From NCBI GenBank assembly GCA_947561585.1, contig CANNZV010001461.1, positions 62,001 to 126,000 on the forward strand: a DNA stretch of 64,000 nucleotides, read 5' to 3'. The DNA comes from Caprella mutica. Lineage: Eukaryota; Arthropoda; Malacostraca; Amphipoda; Caprellidae. Positions 20,110-29,469 of this stretch are shown in pieces (the first letter of the stretch is position 1; every line of letters starts with the position of its first letter). Below the pieces are notes generated by a model. The model ran no database searches. It had not been told where the DNA came from and saw only the letters and a list, made by a program, of their open reading frames with translations. Position numbers and translations under genes: made by a program.

Positions 20110-20916
20110 TTAGCCCTCTTCATTCTTCTTGTTTTCTCCTGATTCTTTATTACTCGCAGGAAAATGTTCTGCAGCAACAGCAGTTGTAATGACAGGCATA
20201 TCTTCAATTTTAACCACTCTTGTGTCTATTAGGACTAACTTCTTGTGTATGCCACCTTGTACTGTATAGATGTCTTGATAAACCTTCTCGAATTTAAGTC
20301 TGTTATTCCTTTCGTTTCTTGCCATTTTCTCCTGAAGTCTATTAAATTTATGATTAAACTCTGCTTCAATGTCTTGAATATCACGTTGAACAATTGCAAA
20401 GCTTGCACTTTTTTCAATCATCTTTTTCATGTGAGCAACATCAACGCTAAGTCTTTCATCAATTTCACGTAAGTTTGCATGAAAATTATCAAGCTTGGAT
20501 ATTGCTAACTCATCTCGAACCTGATCAACACCGTTTCTTATGGTTGCAGGTATCTCATCTCGAACCTGATCAACACCGTTTCTTATGGTTACAGATATCT
20601 CATCCCTAACCTGATCAACACCATTCTTTATTTGAAAAAAAGCATTATTTAACCTTTCTTCCATTTTATCATCTTTCTGAAGTAATTTATATTCTTCACT
20701 CTTTTCAATTGTATCAGCAAGCTTCTTAAGTAACCTAATCCCCCGTAATAGAAAAGATCCCATATCTTCTCCAAAACATTCATCATCTTCAACTTCATTT
20801 GTATTAGTTTTCATTGTGTACTTCTTCCAGTGTCGATTGAGATACTGAAAGAATATAATTGAAGCAGATCTATTTATTGCATGTGTGTGAACATGTACAA
20901 ACATGAAGACATCCAC
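20110..20916 (-). CDS. Coiled-coil protein with 15-residue repeats
   Basis: 268 aa from the first ATG at 20,916, which overlaps the protease gene by 47 nt. An ATG at residue 35 (MKTNTNEVEDDE) would remove the overlap and an unlikely leader. Residues ~97-139 contain three copies of a 15-residue repeat, NGVDQVRDEI plus five variable residues, from a 45-bp tandem repeat (20,506-20,640). The rest is heptad-like coiled coil. A trimeric fibre, scaffold or tail-like protein would fit (inference). No family recognised. The C-terminus is Lys/Glu-rich. Confidence 0.65.
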   Translation of the reverse strand: MDVFMFVHVHTHAINRSASIIFFQYLNRHWKKYTMKTNTNEVEDDECFGEDMGSFLLRGIRLLKKLADTIEKSEEYKLLQKDDKMEERLNNAFFQIKNGVDQVRDEISVTIRNGVDQVRDEIPATIRNGVDQVRDELAISKLDNFHANLREIDERLSVDVAHMKKMIEKSASFAIVQRDIQDIEAEFNHKFNRLQEKMARNERNNRLKFEKVYQDIYTVQGGIHKKLVLIDTRVVKIEDMPVITTAVAAEHFPASNKESGENKKNEEG

Positions 20917-21394
20917 GATTATACATCATCGAAGGGCAAAAATTTAATTCACATCTCTGGATACCAATCTTGGAAAGAATTCTTTCAACGATTCTATCAT
21001 TCTTTTTATAGTTATATGAAAAATGAGATAATATTCTTTTCATACTATATTTTTTTGTTAGGTAGAAGGCGAAATAAATGCAATATACACCACATAATAA
21101 TGAATCATTCGATTGAAGCTGATGATTCACAACACTTTTTGCGTTATACGCATTGTAATATTTCAAAATGTTTCCTCCGTATATATTAGGGTGTTTTGAA
21201 AAACTGTCTAAAAAATTAACTTTATTGTCATCAGTGATATGAAACATTAACCAATGCCCCATAAAACCAGAGTCTGAAACACTGTTAACAATGTAGAACC
21301 CTCTTTTTCTCAACCGAAAATTGTTATTTGTGAAAACACCCTGAAAATCACCTCCAATTTCCAAAAATATTTTTTCCAATTGTTTACCATTCAT
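20870..21394 (-). CDS. PRO: Adenain-like maturation protease
   Basis: 174 aa, close to adenovirus-type cysteine proteases (C5 family). The catalytic set is in order: H47 in MGHWLMFHI, D63 in NFLDSF, Q94 in QLQSND and C101 in LLCGVYC. The ATG overlaps the capsid gene's stop in an ATGA arrangement (21,391-21,394). Family knowledge: it cleaves capsid and core precursors during virion maturation. The C-terminal ~30 residues are Cys-rich (CELNFCPS..., CLHVCTCSHTC) and may be an add-on. Confidence 0.93.
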   Translation of the reverse strand: MNGKQLEKIFLEIGGDFQGVFTNNNFRLRKRGFYIVNSVSDSGFMGHWLMFHITDDNKVNFLDSFSKHPNIYGGNILKYYNAYNAKSVVNHQLQSNDSLLCGVYCIYFAFYLTKKYSMKRILSHFSYNYKKNDRIVERILSKIGIQRCELNFCPSMMYNRGCLHVCTCSHTCNK

Positions 21395-22713
21395 ATCAGA
21401 TTATTTGTTGTAACTGTTCTGCGGTAATCAATCTGAATAACACCATTTATTATACCAACAACAAATATAACCATGTTCTCTGTAAGGTTCACAGATGTTT
21501 GTGCACTCAATCGCAAATTTCCCCTCTTTTCAAGGTTGAGGACATCATTTGTATCACATGCTCGTAGATCGAAAGCGAATAGAGTTCTGCCCTTTTTGTA
21601 ATTCGAGTATGTCAACAAATGATCTTTCCCCATTAAATTTTCAAGGGTATGATTGAAGAACCTAGCTGCTTGTGAAGGTAATGAGCCTGTGATTGAACTG
21701 TTAATGTTTCCGTTGATTTCCAATGTCAAAGAGTTTATATTGCAATGTTCTAGATATCCAGAATTTTTCTTGTAATTCCCGTTCAATGCATCTTGAGAAG
21801 TCAGAAAAACAATGACTTGTTGAGGTATGATACCATTAAATATATTATCTAATACTATACTACCACTACCTTGAGGAATAATACTATTCTTAATGATAGG
21901 GCGATTATAAATATATTCAATATAACTATTCTCTACTGTTAGATTTTGGGATAAACTTAATAGAGCGCTAGGATGGGGGATCAACTTTTTCATCCATAGT
22001 TTTGCTGTGGTAATTTTATATTTAAAACTTTGATCAGTATCAGTACCAAGAACAACAGCATGAGAACTTAAATCAAATCTAATCCGCATAGTAACTCCAT
22101 TTAATAAATAAAATCCTGAATCAGCCATTTCAATATTGAGGGGGACGATAGTATGAATTCCTGAAACACAATCATTTTGCATGCTTTGTTCATCACTTTT
22201 AACAGAAGTAGCAGTGAAATGTTCTGGATTGTAAGTATGATGAATATCATTCTCGATTGCTTTATAATACATATTTCTTCCATGCCCACTCATTTCATCT
22301 TTTCCTAAACTCAAATAGTGTTTTATTACTGTCCATATACCAAAGAAAGCATTTGATTCACATTGAACGCTGTTCAGGAAAATAGAACTTTTTGCTAATA
22401 ACCGATGTGCGAAACCATCGACTAAACAGACATTAGTTTGAGCATCAACAGCACTGCCATCTTGTTTTGTTATTGAAATTTTTAACTCCAGTGAAAAAGT
22501 ATCCAAGTCAATAAATTCCTGATCACTCCCATTAATAATAAATTCAATATAATTATCTGTTATTGATTCACTATTTACATTCACATTAGAGGGAAGAACA
22601 TCCCTCTCATATCTGCTAGAAATACCAGCCTCCAATTTATAAGTTCTCTTGTCTGTAGGGAATGCATTTGATATTGCATTATGGTAGCGTTTTGTAGGAA
22701 CTGTTGCAGACAT
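21391..22713 (-). CDS. MCP: Major capsid protein, double jelly-roll type
   Basis: 440 aa starting MSATVPTKRYHN. Residues ~50-130 show the Polinton capsid signature: YIEFIINGSDQEFIDLDTF, then a beta-rich stretch, VDGFAHRLLAKSSIFLNSVQ and GIWTVIKHYLS. The rest is beta-rich with no membrane segments or signal peptide, as expected for a double jelly-roll capsomer. It is somewhat shorter than many Polinton capsids. It lies between the small basic protein and the protease, the usual morphogenesis cluster. The call rests on motif pattern recalled for the family, not on an alignment. Confidence 0.82.
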   Translation of the reverse strand: MSATVPTKRYHNAISNAFPTDKRTYKLEAGISSRYERDVLPSNVNVNSESITDNYIEFIINGSDQEFIDLDTFSLELKISITKQDGSAVDAQTNVCLVDGFAHRLLAKSSIFLNSVQCESNAFFGIWTVIKHYLSLGKDEMSGHGRNMYYKAIENDIHHTYNPEHFTATSVKSDEQSMQNDCVSGIHTIVPLNIEMADSGFYLLNGVTMRIRFDLSSHAVVLGTDTDQSFKYKITTAKLWMKKLIPHPSALLSLSQNLTVENSYIEYIYNRPIIKNSIIPQGSGSIVLDNIFNGIIPQQVIVFLTSQDALNGNYKKNSGYLEHCNINSLTLEINGNINSSITGSLPSQAARFFNHTLENLMGKDHLLTYSNYKKGRTLFAFDLRACDTNDVLNLEKRGNLRLSAQTSVNLTENMVIFVVGIINGVIQIDYRRTVTTNNLI

Positions 22714-22769
22714 GTCTTAATCAGGGTCTGTCTGTAGAGACACTATACTTGAATCAAAAGATATAGCTA

Positions 22770-22776
22770 TTATATA
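22770..22776 (-). promoter_or_regulatory. Candidate TATA box for the capsid gene
   Basis: TATATAA on the minus strand, 57-63 bp upstream of the capsid ATG and next to the end of the preceding gene. AT-rich surroundings make this weak evidence. Confidence 0.35.
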
Positions 22777-22777
22777 T

Positions 22778-23248
22778 TCACAACATGAACTTTTTTGTGT
22801 TGAAAATGTCTTTCTTTGTTACACATTTTTTTCGAATATTCTTCTTCACATTTTTCTTTGCAACAGTTTTTTTCTTTTTAGCACCACCTCTCGCTTTTTT
22901 TGCAACACGTCTCCCTATATTAACTCCAGATTCTATACCTCGCTCTTTAAACACACGTTTAACACTTCTTCCTTGACTTATATCATCTGCTACATTTTTT
23001 GCAAAATTTCCTACTTCCGGAAGAATTATACTCTTAATAAATGGGAGTGCATACCTTGCAAATCTACCAACAAAAGATAATAATGAACCACCACGGTTGT
23101 GATAAACTCCAATATCAGCTAAATTCCCTCCTCTTTTAGAAAAAAGGGTATCAAAATCCTGCAGTGATGGATGTACATATATCACCCTCATGATTGTGGT
23201 GTGATAAATGAAGAAATTATTAGCTTCCAGCAGTTTATATAATATCAT
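22778..23248 (-). CDS. Small basic core or pVI/pX-like protein
   Basis: 156 aa from the ATG that shares its A with the penton stop (TAATG at 23,246-23,250). Met20 (MRVIYVHPSLQDF) may be the true start, since the first 19 residues look like read-through. Next come GGNLADIGVYHNRGG and an amphipathic stretch (SFVGRFARYALPFIKSIIL), then a long Lys/Arg-rich tail (KKARGGAKKKKTVAKKNV). Family knowledge: Polintons and adintoviruses encode adenovirus pVI/pX-like proteins in this place. The GG motif could be a protease cleavage site (inference). Confidence 0.65.
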   Translation of the reverse strand: MILYKLLEANNFFIYHTTIMRVIYVHPSLQDFDTLFSKRGGNLADIGVYHNRGGSLLSFVGRFARYALPFIKSIILPEVGNFAKNVADDISQGRSVKRVFKERGIESGVNIGRRVAKKARGGAKKKKTVAKKNVKKNIRKKCVTKKDIFNTKKFML

Positions 23249-24051
23249 TATTTGAGTTTAAAATGCAAAACGCATAATACCCCTACATCATCATCAAACT
23301 GAATATCATATCCATTTTGATCTGTAATTCTTATTGAAATGTCTTCTATTAATTGCAACCTAACTTGTTTATAGTGCAGCATCGGCACAATCTTCCCCCT
23401 CGTAATATCAGTTGGAATTATATCAAGAATATTTATGGTTTTCCCTCCTAGGTGAGATGGATGAACAATATCTGTATATATAAAAAAACATTCGACTTTT
23501 CTAGGTATCTTTACTGGATTTATAATAAGAGGAAATGATGATTCTGAACTACCCACACCCAAAAAATTAGCCATTTGGGGTGATATATCCCAAAAAATTT
23601 GAGATTTTTCTCCAATAATAGTATGAGATAGTTTTCCTATCGTTATATAACAATCGTTTGTTTTGTATCTGAAAACTGGTTTTTGTGTTCTCTTGCAAAT
23701 CTTTTTAGCAATTAGGAATGAAACAAAATCGTTATTTAGTTGCTGTATCGCTTTAAATACAGATTCACCTGAAATATTTACACTACATAAATATTTGAAT
23801 GTTAAGACTTTAGAAACTAATCCATCATCATTGAAAGTTTTAATATGAATATTTATAAAGAAATCAGGATCAAATTTTTTTATACAATGATAGTTCGGAG
23901 CAAACGATATATTAGATAACGCAACAACATATTCATCAGACAAAAATAAATTTGGAGTTATTTTATTTGTGAACTTTGATGCAATATTATTTCTGTAGAT
24001 GATTTTATTTTCTTTACTGGAGAGATATACGAGAAAGTCATCTTTTGACAT
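23248..24051 (-). CDS. Minor capsid (penton-like) protein
   Basis: 267 aa from the ATG at 24,051 (MSKDDFLVYL). An open frame extends 18 codons further upstream, but the 5' region including this ATG is duplicated just upstream, and MSKDDF is the first shared element. The N-terminal region (NKITPNLFLSDEYVVALSN), IYTDIVHPSHLGG and the C-terminal DISIRITDQNGYDIQFDDDV...LHFKL fit the single jelly-roll minor capsid/penton protein of Polintons as I recall it. It would sit at the capsid vertices. Confidence 0.75.
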   Translation of the reverse strand: MSKDDFLVYLSSKENKIIYRNNIASKFTNKITPNLFLSDEYVVALSNISFAPNYHCIKKFDPDFFINIHIKTFNDDGLVSKVLTFKYLCSVNISGESVFKAIQQLNNDFVSFLIAKKICKRTQKPVFRYKTNDCYITIGKLSHTIIGEKSQIFWDISPQMANFLGVGSSESSFPLIINPVKIPRKVECFFIYTDIVHPSHLGGKTINILDIIPTDITRGKIVPMLHYKQVRLQLIEDISIRITDQNGYDIQFDDDVGVLCVLHFKLK

Positions 24052-24275
24052 CTTGAAGATTAATACTGAAGAATTTTTCATGATCATGGGGGTTTTATTA
24101 AACAAAATAGTACAACAATCACAAATTTATTTACATTTTTATACATTTATTTTTATCCCAAAGTCATCTTTTGACATCTCGAGATTTCATGAACATGGTA
24201 GGTGTTTTATTGAAACTGATAGAACAACTATTACAAAATTTAATAACATTGTTTCAAACATTTTATTTTATCCCA
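24034..24275 (-). repeat. ~120-bp tandem duplication at penton start
   Basis: Copy A 24,034-24,160 and copy B 24,160-24,275 both run from AAAGTCATCTTTTGACATC to TTTTATCCCA. They span the polymerase stop and the penton start. The upstream copy of the start opens a frame of only about 12 codons. Each copy contains a minus-strand AATAAA (24,094-24,099 and 24,206-24,211), candidate poly(A) signals for the polymerase. Confidence 0.85.
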
Positions 24276-27200
24276 AATAGTATCCTTCCTGGTTTACTTC
24301 TTCCTGCTGTTAAGTCGAGTGTGTGAGTGATAGGAAGATGAAGTTGATGAGTAACTTTACGTTTCTTTCTAGGTGGTGTAGGGTTACAATAATCGTTAAC
24401 AGGAATATCAGGGTGACCGAAAGCGATTGATTTAGTGTTATTTTTCCAATATCTTTTAGTATCTATTTTGCTTAATGCTCTTTTTGTATTTATTACAGTG
24501 AATAGCTTATAATTCTGTTTTCTAATATTCACGCATTCAACATATTTAATTTTACTTTGTGTGCTTTTGTGTATATCCAAATATATTTTATGTTTCAATT
24601 CTTTTTGTTTACATCTATTAATACCTTTTAAGGCTTGTTTTGTCGTGTTATCAGATGTTAGAATAGAATAACATTTTGGTTGCAAAAAGACTACCTCTGC
24701 AACATGTGAACAAGTTATTTCAGATTTCAACTTCCCTAGTTGTGATTTATATTTATTTGAATGTAATTTGTGATTAGTTGGATAATTACTCAAATCTAAA
24801 TGTTTATTCAACGGATAAACCTTAAAATGGTCAGAGATTAAAAACGATTTGGAGCTTATAAAATAGGAATCTGTGTCTGTATACATTAAACTAAGTTTAT
24901 CTCCAAATGTTTTTTTGAGAACATTATAATAAAAATTGTACAAGTAGAATTTACTATGTTCTAGAATGTACCAACCTATGTAAATAGGTGTAATCATTTT
25001 GATGTCATCTGAAAAAAATTTTATCATTGCACTCTGTTCTGCAATAGGAATGACTTCTTTAAGCAAAGGGTTTTGAACATGTCTTTGAAACATTTCTTTT
25101 GAGGCGATTAATTTAGTTTCAATTTGATTCTTGCGAGCATTAAATAACAATTTTCCGAATACTGAATTATTCATTAACTTCCATATCGCTCTTTCATATG
25201 GATTCATTGAGTTTTTTCTAAGATTGATATTTTTGTTAATGAAATCACGTAAACATGAATCCTGTTTGAATTCTATAATTCTATGCACTTTAGTAATTTT
25301 TATTCCTAAATTTAAATAAAGTTTTAATAATTTAATAGATATGAGAAAATCCTTTTGTGGAAAATGTGTACCTGTGAGTTTTTTTGTGATATAAGACTCT
25401 GCTAAATTGAGATTCTTCAATATATCCTTGGTGAAAGGTGACATGTGATTAAGATGTGGTTTAAACTGGTTTAACCCTAGTGGTAGTTCATCTGTAGCTC
25501 TTTTTACATGATCAGGAATTTCAAAATCTATCAGTAAACTGTAAGTGTGTTCTCCCTCTAAATTAACTGATGAAATATCAAATTGATCTATTTCACTCTG
25601 TGTGAGTTCGCGTAAGCCCCCTGTAGGTAGTTTATCATGCATCACTGTTGCATACAAGCTATTAAAATCAAGAAATAAACCCTCTGATAATTCCACATCT
25701 GGATCGTAATTCGGTAGTGAGGGATTGTTAAATTTCTTATAACCTTCATTTACCACAGTGAAACCGCCTCTTATGTTCGTTTCAAATATTGTTAAATCTT
25801 CAATGTTATAGAGTAAGTCTAATTTACTCTTAGAGTTATAAAGAGCTGCGCTAATAGCTAATGAGGGTAGAGTGATGAACTGAGCAGCATCTAACTGATG
25901 TTCATTATATACAATATTTCTAAATTTAAGGAATACTTCAGCAAGAAGAAAAACATCACACTGAAGGTACAAGTTCATGTAATCTTCAATGGATTTGCAG
26001 TTTGCCTCCTTGAATAGGGTTTGTGCAAATTTGTAATCATCATCAGAAATATTCGAGTCTTTAAGTCGACTCTTAAAACTACTATGATCTGGTAAGCTGG
26101 TTTCCTGAAGTTTTGATTTACAATCAATATATTCGTAGGGGTAAATGCCCTTACGAAGACATGCTTTTATAGTATTCAATGAATATCCATTTTTTAATAA
26201 CTGTGAGTTAAATAGATTAAATTTATGGGATGAAGCTTTTAAATCTTCTGTGAGTCCCTCTAAACTTTTTTGAAGGAAACTAATACTATCTATAAAACGA
26301 AGTTTAACTTTATTTTTATATTCCACAGAAATTTGAATGGTATTTTGTCCTGCTTTACTGATAATGTGTGTTTTGTAAGCTTTATTAGATAACCCCTGGA
26401 GAATAAATGACGAATCGTATTTAGCAAAGTTATGTGAGATCACAGCTAAATCATATCTTTTTTGGGAGATGCGTGTATTGCATGTGACACAGAGTGTGGC
26501 TATATAGTTACCTTTCAAGACCTTTTTACCAACCTTAATAACCTCAGTATCCCACCCGTGGTGTCGATGTTTCTCTTTATATTTTTTAAATTTAATGTCA
26601 CAAATAGCACATACTTTAGCATCTATGTGTGTTTTCCAGTCATCGGAAGTCATTTCTATTGAGGTGATCCATGTTTTTTGGTGGTTTTGTTTTAAATTTA
26701 TGTAATCATTACCGATGCTGTCTATTAGTCTACCTGCATCGCTTGTGGTTTCAATTCCTGATGCTACAACTGAATCATCAGCTGAATCCACAATGACATA
26801 TGCATACGAGCACAGAATGTGTTCGTGTAATGTATTAACCTTATCTGATTGTTTTAATAGTGCTTCACAATCAAAAAAGGCTATGAATTTAGCTTTTTCG
26901 GTGGCTGCAAATGAAGTAAACTTGAATTTCTTATCTTTTTCAGGTAGTATTACGTTTTGTATGTAAGCAAAGTTTCTGCATGTATGTTCATGCTTGATAA
27001 GATCACCTTTTACTAGGTTTAAACAGAAAGTGCAATATTTATTTGAAGGTAACGATTTATTTTTTTTTCGTGAAAGATGAATAAATTTTTGAATGTTTGT
27101 TATCAAAATTATGTGTTCATTTTCCTTTATTGTACAAAGATAGATGGTTGGTAATCCTATATCATTTGCACTTTTACGTATAACATTAATAGTTAAAATT

Positions 27201-27628
27201 TCATTTTGTTCCTTTAGTTGATATATCATTATATTATGATTGGTGGCTTTTTCAATTTTATCAAAGTGTTCAAGTGTGACTGGATCACCGTTTTTAACTG
27301 GAAATGTAAAATATTTCCCTATATGTTTTTCATAGTGTTTCTTATTTGATCTACTCTTTTTTGTTGATGGCATTGTCCCATCTTGCAACATAAAGAATGC
27401 TATGAGGGACAACTGCACACAATCAATATCAGTTTCAATGTTTAATAGTGATCGAGAACCTGGTAATTTTTCAGGTGTTGGTGAATGTTTACCATAACGT
27501 TTAGTGACTCTATCTGTTGAAAATATTGTAATTGTTGCAGAGTGTATATTTTTTAGTGTCCATCCACTTCCCACTGTTTTAGAATTTGCAATATTGTTAG
27601 TTAATTTAATTGCCCAATGTTCAACCAT
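24263..27628 (-). CDS. pPolB: Protein-primed DNA polymerase B
   Basis: 1,121 aa from the first ATG (27,628). The frame is open upstream into the terminal repeat but without another ATG. Positions below count from a TTG 24 codons further up. Exonuclease motifs: FFDCEAL (D277, E279), HNFAKYDSS (~423-431), YLQCDVFLL (578-586). Polymerase motifs: A LDFNSLY (677-683), B KLMNNSVFGK (841-850), C YTDTDS (940-945). A Cys/His cluster (CTFC...H...C, ~223-241) and a second (CAIC...CVTC, ~364-407) resemble zinc-binding insertions. It replicates the element from protein-primed ends. All catalytic motifs are intact. Confidence 0.95.
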   Translation of the reverse strand: MVEHWAIKLTNNIANSKTVGSGWTLKNIHSATITIFSTDRVTKRYGKHSPTPEKLPGSRSLLNIETDIDCVQLSLIAFFMLQDGTMPSTKKSRSNKKHYEKHIGKYFTFPVKNGDPVTLEHFDKIEKATNHNIMIYQLKEQNEILTINVIRKSANDIGLPTIYLCTIKENEHIILITNIQKFIHLSRKKNKSLPSNKYCTFCLNLVKGDLIKHEHTCRNFAYIQNVILPEKDKKFKFTSFAATEKAKFIAFFDCEALLKQSDKVNTLHEHILCSYAYVIVDSADDSVVASGIETTSDAGRLIDSIGNDYINLKQNHQKTWITSIEMTSDDWKTHIDAKVCAICDIKFKKYKEKHRHHGWDTEVIKVGKKVLKGNYIATLCVTCNTRISQKRYDLAVISHNFAKYDSSFILQGLSNKAYKTHIISKAGQNTIQISVEYKNKVKLRFIDSISFLQKSLEGLTEDLKASSHKFNLFNSQLLKNGYSLNTIKACLRKGIYPYEYIDCKSKLQETSLPDHSSFKSRLKDSNISDDDYKFAQTLFKEANCKSIEDYMNLYLQCDVFLLAEVFLKFRNIVYNEHQLDAAQFITLPSLAISAALYNSKSKLDLLYNIEDLTIFETNIRGGFTVVNEGYKKFNNPSLPNYDPDVELSEGLFLDFNSLYATVMHDKLPTGGLRELTQSEIDQFDISSVNLEGEHTYSLLIDFEIPDHVKRATDELPLGLNQFKPHLNHMSPFTKDILKNLNLAESYITKKLTGTHFPQKDFLISIKLLKLYLNLGIKITKVHRIIEFKQDSCLRDFINKNINLRKNSMNPYERAIWKLMNNSVFGKLLFNARKNQIETKLIASKEMFQRHVQNPLLKEVIPIAEQSAMIKFFSDDIKMITPIYIGWYILEHSKFYLYNFYYNVLKKTFGDKLSLMYTDTDSYFISSKSFLISDHFKVYPLNKHLDLSNYPTNHKLHSNKYKSQLGKLKSEITCSHVAEVVFLQPKCYSILTSDNTTKQALKGINRCKQKELKHKIYLDIHKSTQSKIKYVECVNIRKQNYKLFTVINTKRALSKIDTKRYWKNNTKSIAFGHPDIPVNDYCNPTPPRKKRKVTHQLHLPITHTLDLTAGRSKPGRILFGIK

Positions 27629-27740
27629 GTCTATGTGTATCTCACATTTAGGAGTAATTGTGTGATGTTCAGTCAGTTGTGTATCCCCAGTTTCAAGCAA
27701 TCGTTCCAGATTCGATGTAAAGTTGATCTGAATTCTATAA

Positions 27741-28103
27741 ATTACGCACCCGATTTTGCCCCCCTCGCGTGCCCCCCTCGGCCAGGGGCAGGGGCTAGAT
27801 GTACCATAATACCAAAAATAATATTTATTTCAAATATCCAACCTAATTTCTTATCTGATAACAAAATTGTAACCTAATTAAATTACGCACCCGATTTTGC
27901 CCCCCCTCGCGTGCCCCCCTCGGCCAGGGGCAGGGGCTAGATGTACCATAATACCAAAAATAATATTTATTTCAAATATCCAACCTAATTTCTTATCTGA
28001 TAACAAAATTGTAACCTAATTAAATTACGCACCCGATTTTGCCCCCCCTCGCGTGCCCCCCTCGGCCAGGGGCAGGGGCTAGATGTACCATAATACCACT
28101 ACT
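27741..28103 (-). repeat. Right terminal inverted repeat of Polinton
   Basis: Three nearly identical ~140-bp tandem modules, more homogeneous than the left end, each with the C-rich block GCCCCCCTCGCGTGCCCCCC and the AT-rich block reading TTACGCACCCGATTTTG. The innermost module stops about 110 bp before the first ATG of the polymerase, so polymerase promoter elements probably lie within or next to the repeat. Confidence 0.92.
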
Positions 28104-28109
28104 AATGAA
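28104..28109. repeat. Right Polinton target-site duplication AATGAA
   Basis: Follows the last element base (28,103) and matches 15,033-15,038. Downstream sequence continues as in unit 2 after 45,478. Confidence 0.97.
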
Positions 28110-29469
28110 TATATTTTCTTCAAAATAAGATAAATAAAGTTTCAGGTAGATAGTGATTTAATTGATGCCTTTCATAGATTGTTATCAAGTTGAATTTTTG
28201 TTACGAAATTTAATAAATTATTTTTACTTTTAAAAGCTAAAAATATTATTTTAATAATTATAAATAGTAGTGTGACCAGCAACTATGACACCGTCACAAT
28301 TTTAATAGGTAAATTGTTCAAAAATAGATAGGTAGATTTACTGTTACTAACTAATAAAATTTTGTTCTGAGATTGGTTAATGGTCGGTGATTTGGGTAGT
28401 GTTCGATGATTGGATAAAGTCTTGTGACTTCGAAAGTGCTTGATGATTGAGTAATGAGTAGTGTTCGGATAATTTGTCAAGTCATTTTATTCATACATGT
28501 TGCCACAAATTGTTTGACACGAGCGTACAGAAACGGATCTCTATCACAAAATTGAAAATCCTTTCTACTATCGATACAAAGTTAGTTAAATTTTGAAAAT
28601 TGTTTTTTACAAGAAAATATACCAAAATTCGGTTTTATTAATGATCTATTGAAATTATTTTAATAAAAAATACTTTTGAAAACAACAAAAGCACATGAAT
28701 AGGATAAAATTAATAAAATAATCACTATTGTGTGAGTACTTAAACTCTTTTCTTCTGAGTTGATCCTCAAATCCCATTAAACTTACAAAGAAAGAATGGC
28801 ATACCAGCTATGTAATTCAAAGGTCCTCTCCAGGCTCCGAGAAAAAAATGAGTTTATTACATAATATTATAGATTTAAGGTCTAGGTTCATTATTCTCCA
28901 AACTACATACGATTCGGTTCGGTATTTATTTTATAATTTGTTTTTAGAGTTTTTAATACTCTGTGTGTAACAATTGAGCGAATCACTAACCTGACGCTGA
29001 AGAAGAAGATTGTACACTCTTTGATTTGATTTCAAATTTGAATTATCAAGTTATAAATTTCCCTGAAGTATATAAACGTTTCTATAATCAGTTCATCCAA
29101 TTGTATACATTTACATTAATATTAAATGGATACCTAAAACCTAGTTGACAATCAAAAAAAATGGTGAACATTCTATTTCTTCAGACTGAAAATTAGCAAG
29201 TTGGAAGTAAAGTAGGTTTTTCAGATTTTTTATTATAAAAATCTTTAAAACCATATAAACTTAAAAAATATGCTACCAAATTTCATGAGGTAAGAAATAT
29301 TAGCCTCATTGAATTGAACAATAAAAAAATTGCCTGGAGGGGACCTTTGAAGTTAAATGATACTGTAATAATACACTCTACTTTAACTTAAATGATGAGG
29401 TTGATTTCAAAAATTGCAATCAAATTATTTATAAATACTATAATGTTTTTTGTTCAATTAACTTTGCAG
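28110..29469. other. Host DNA across the unit 1/unit 2 junction
   Basis: No gene seen. It contains the unit boundary at 28,477/28,478 and the presumed intron upstream of exon a in unit 2. Confidence 0.5.

Larger units (their letters stand above)
15039..28103 (-). mobile_element. Complete Polinton (Maverick)
   Basis: 13,065 bp with inverted termini starting AGTAGTGG, the 5'-AG typical of Polintons, and 6-bp target duplications. It encodes on one strand pPolB, penton-like and major capsid proteins, adenain-like protease, packaging ATPase and retroviral-type integrase, which is the defining Polinton set. Every recognised gene is open from a plausible start to its stop. It is at the short end for the group, usually 15-20 kb. 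Intact genes, near-identical outer ~155 bp of the termini and a perfect empty site in the paralogous unit argue for recent insertion. The capsid module suggests the potential to form virions, as proposed for the group; nothing here shows that it does. Confidence 0.96.
1..28477 (+). repeat. Segmental duplication unit 1 (host, with Polinton)
   Basis: Unit 1 begins with CAAGTCATTTTATTC at position 1. The same sequence recurs at 28,478 and 45,847, so the units are head-to-tail. The boundary phase is set by the window start and is arbitrary. Without the 13-kb Polinton and its 6-bp duplication the unit is about 15.4 kb, close to unit 2 without its two mariner insertions (about 15.1 kb). Order of exons, MITEs and minisatellite is conserved between units. 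Identity looks like high-ninety percent by eye; it was not computed. Confidence 0.9.

Noticed and set aside
15039..28103. Recent infection by a free adenovirus-like or virophage-like virus
   Set aside because: Target duplication, inverted termini and integrase identify an integrated Polinton; sequence alone gives no evidence for a free virus stage.
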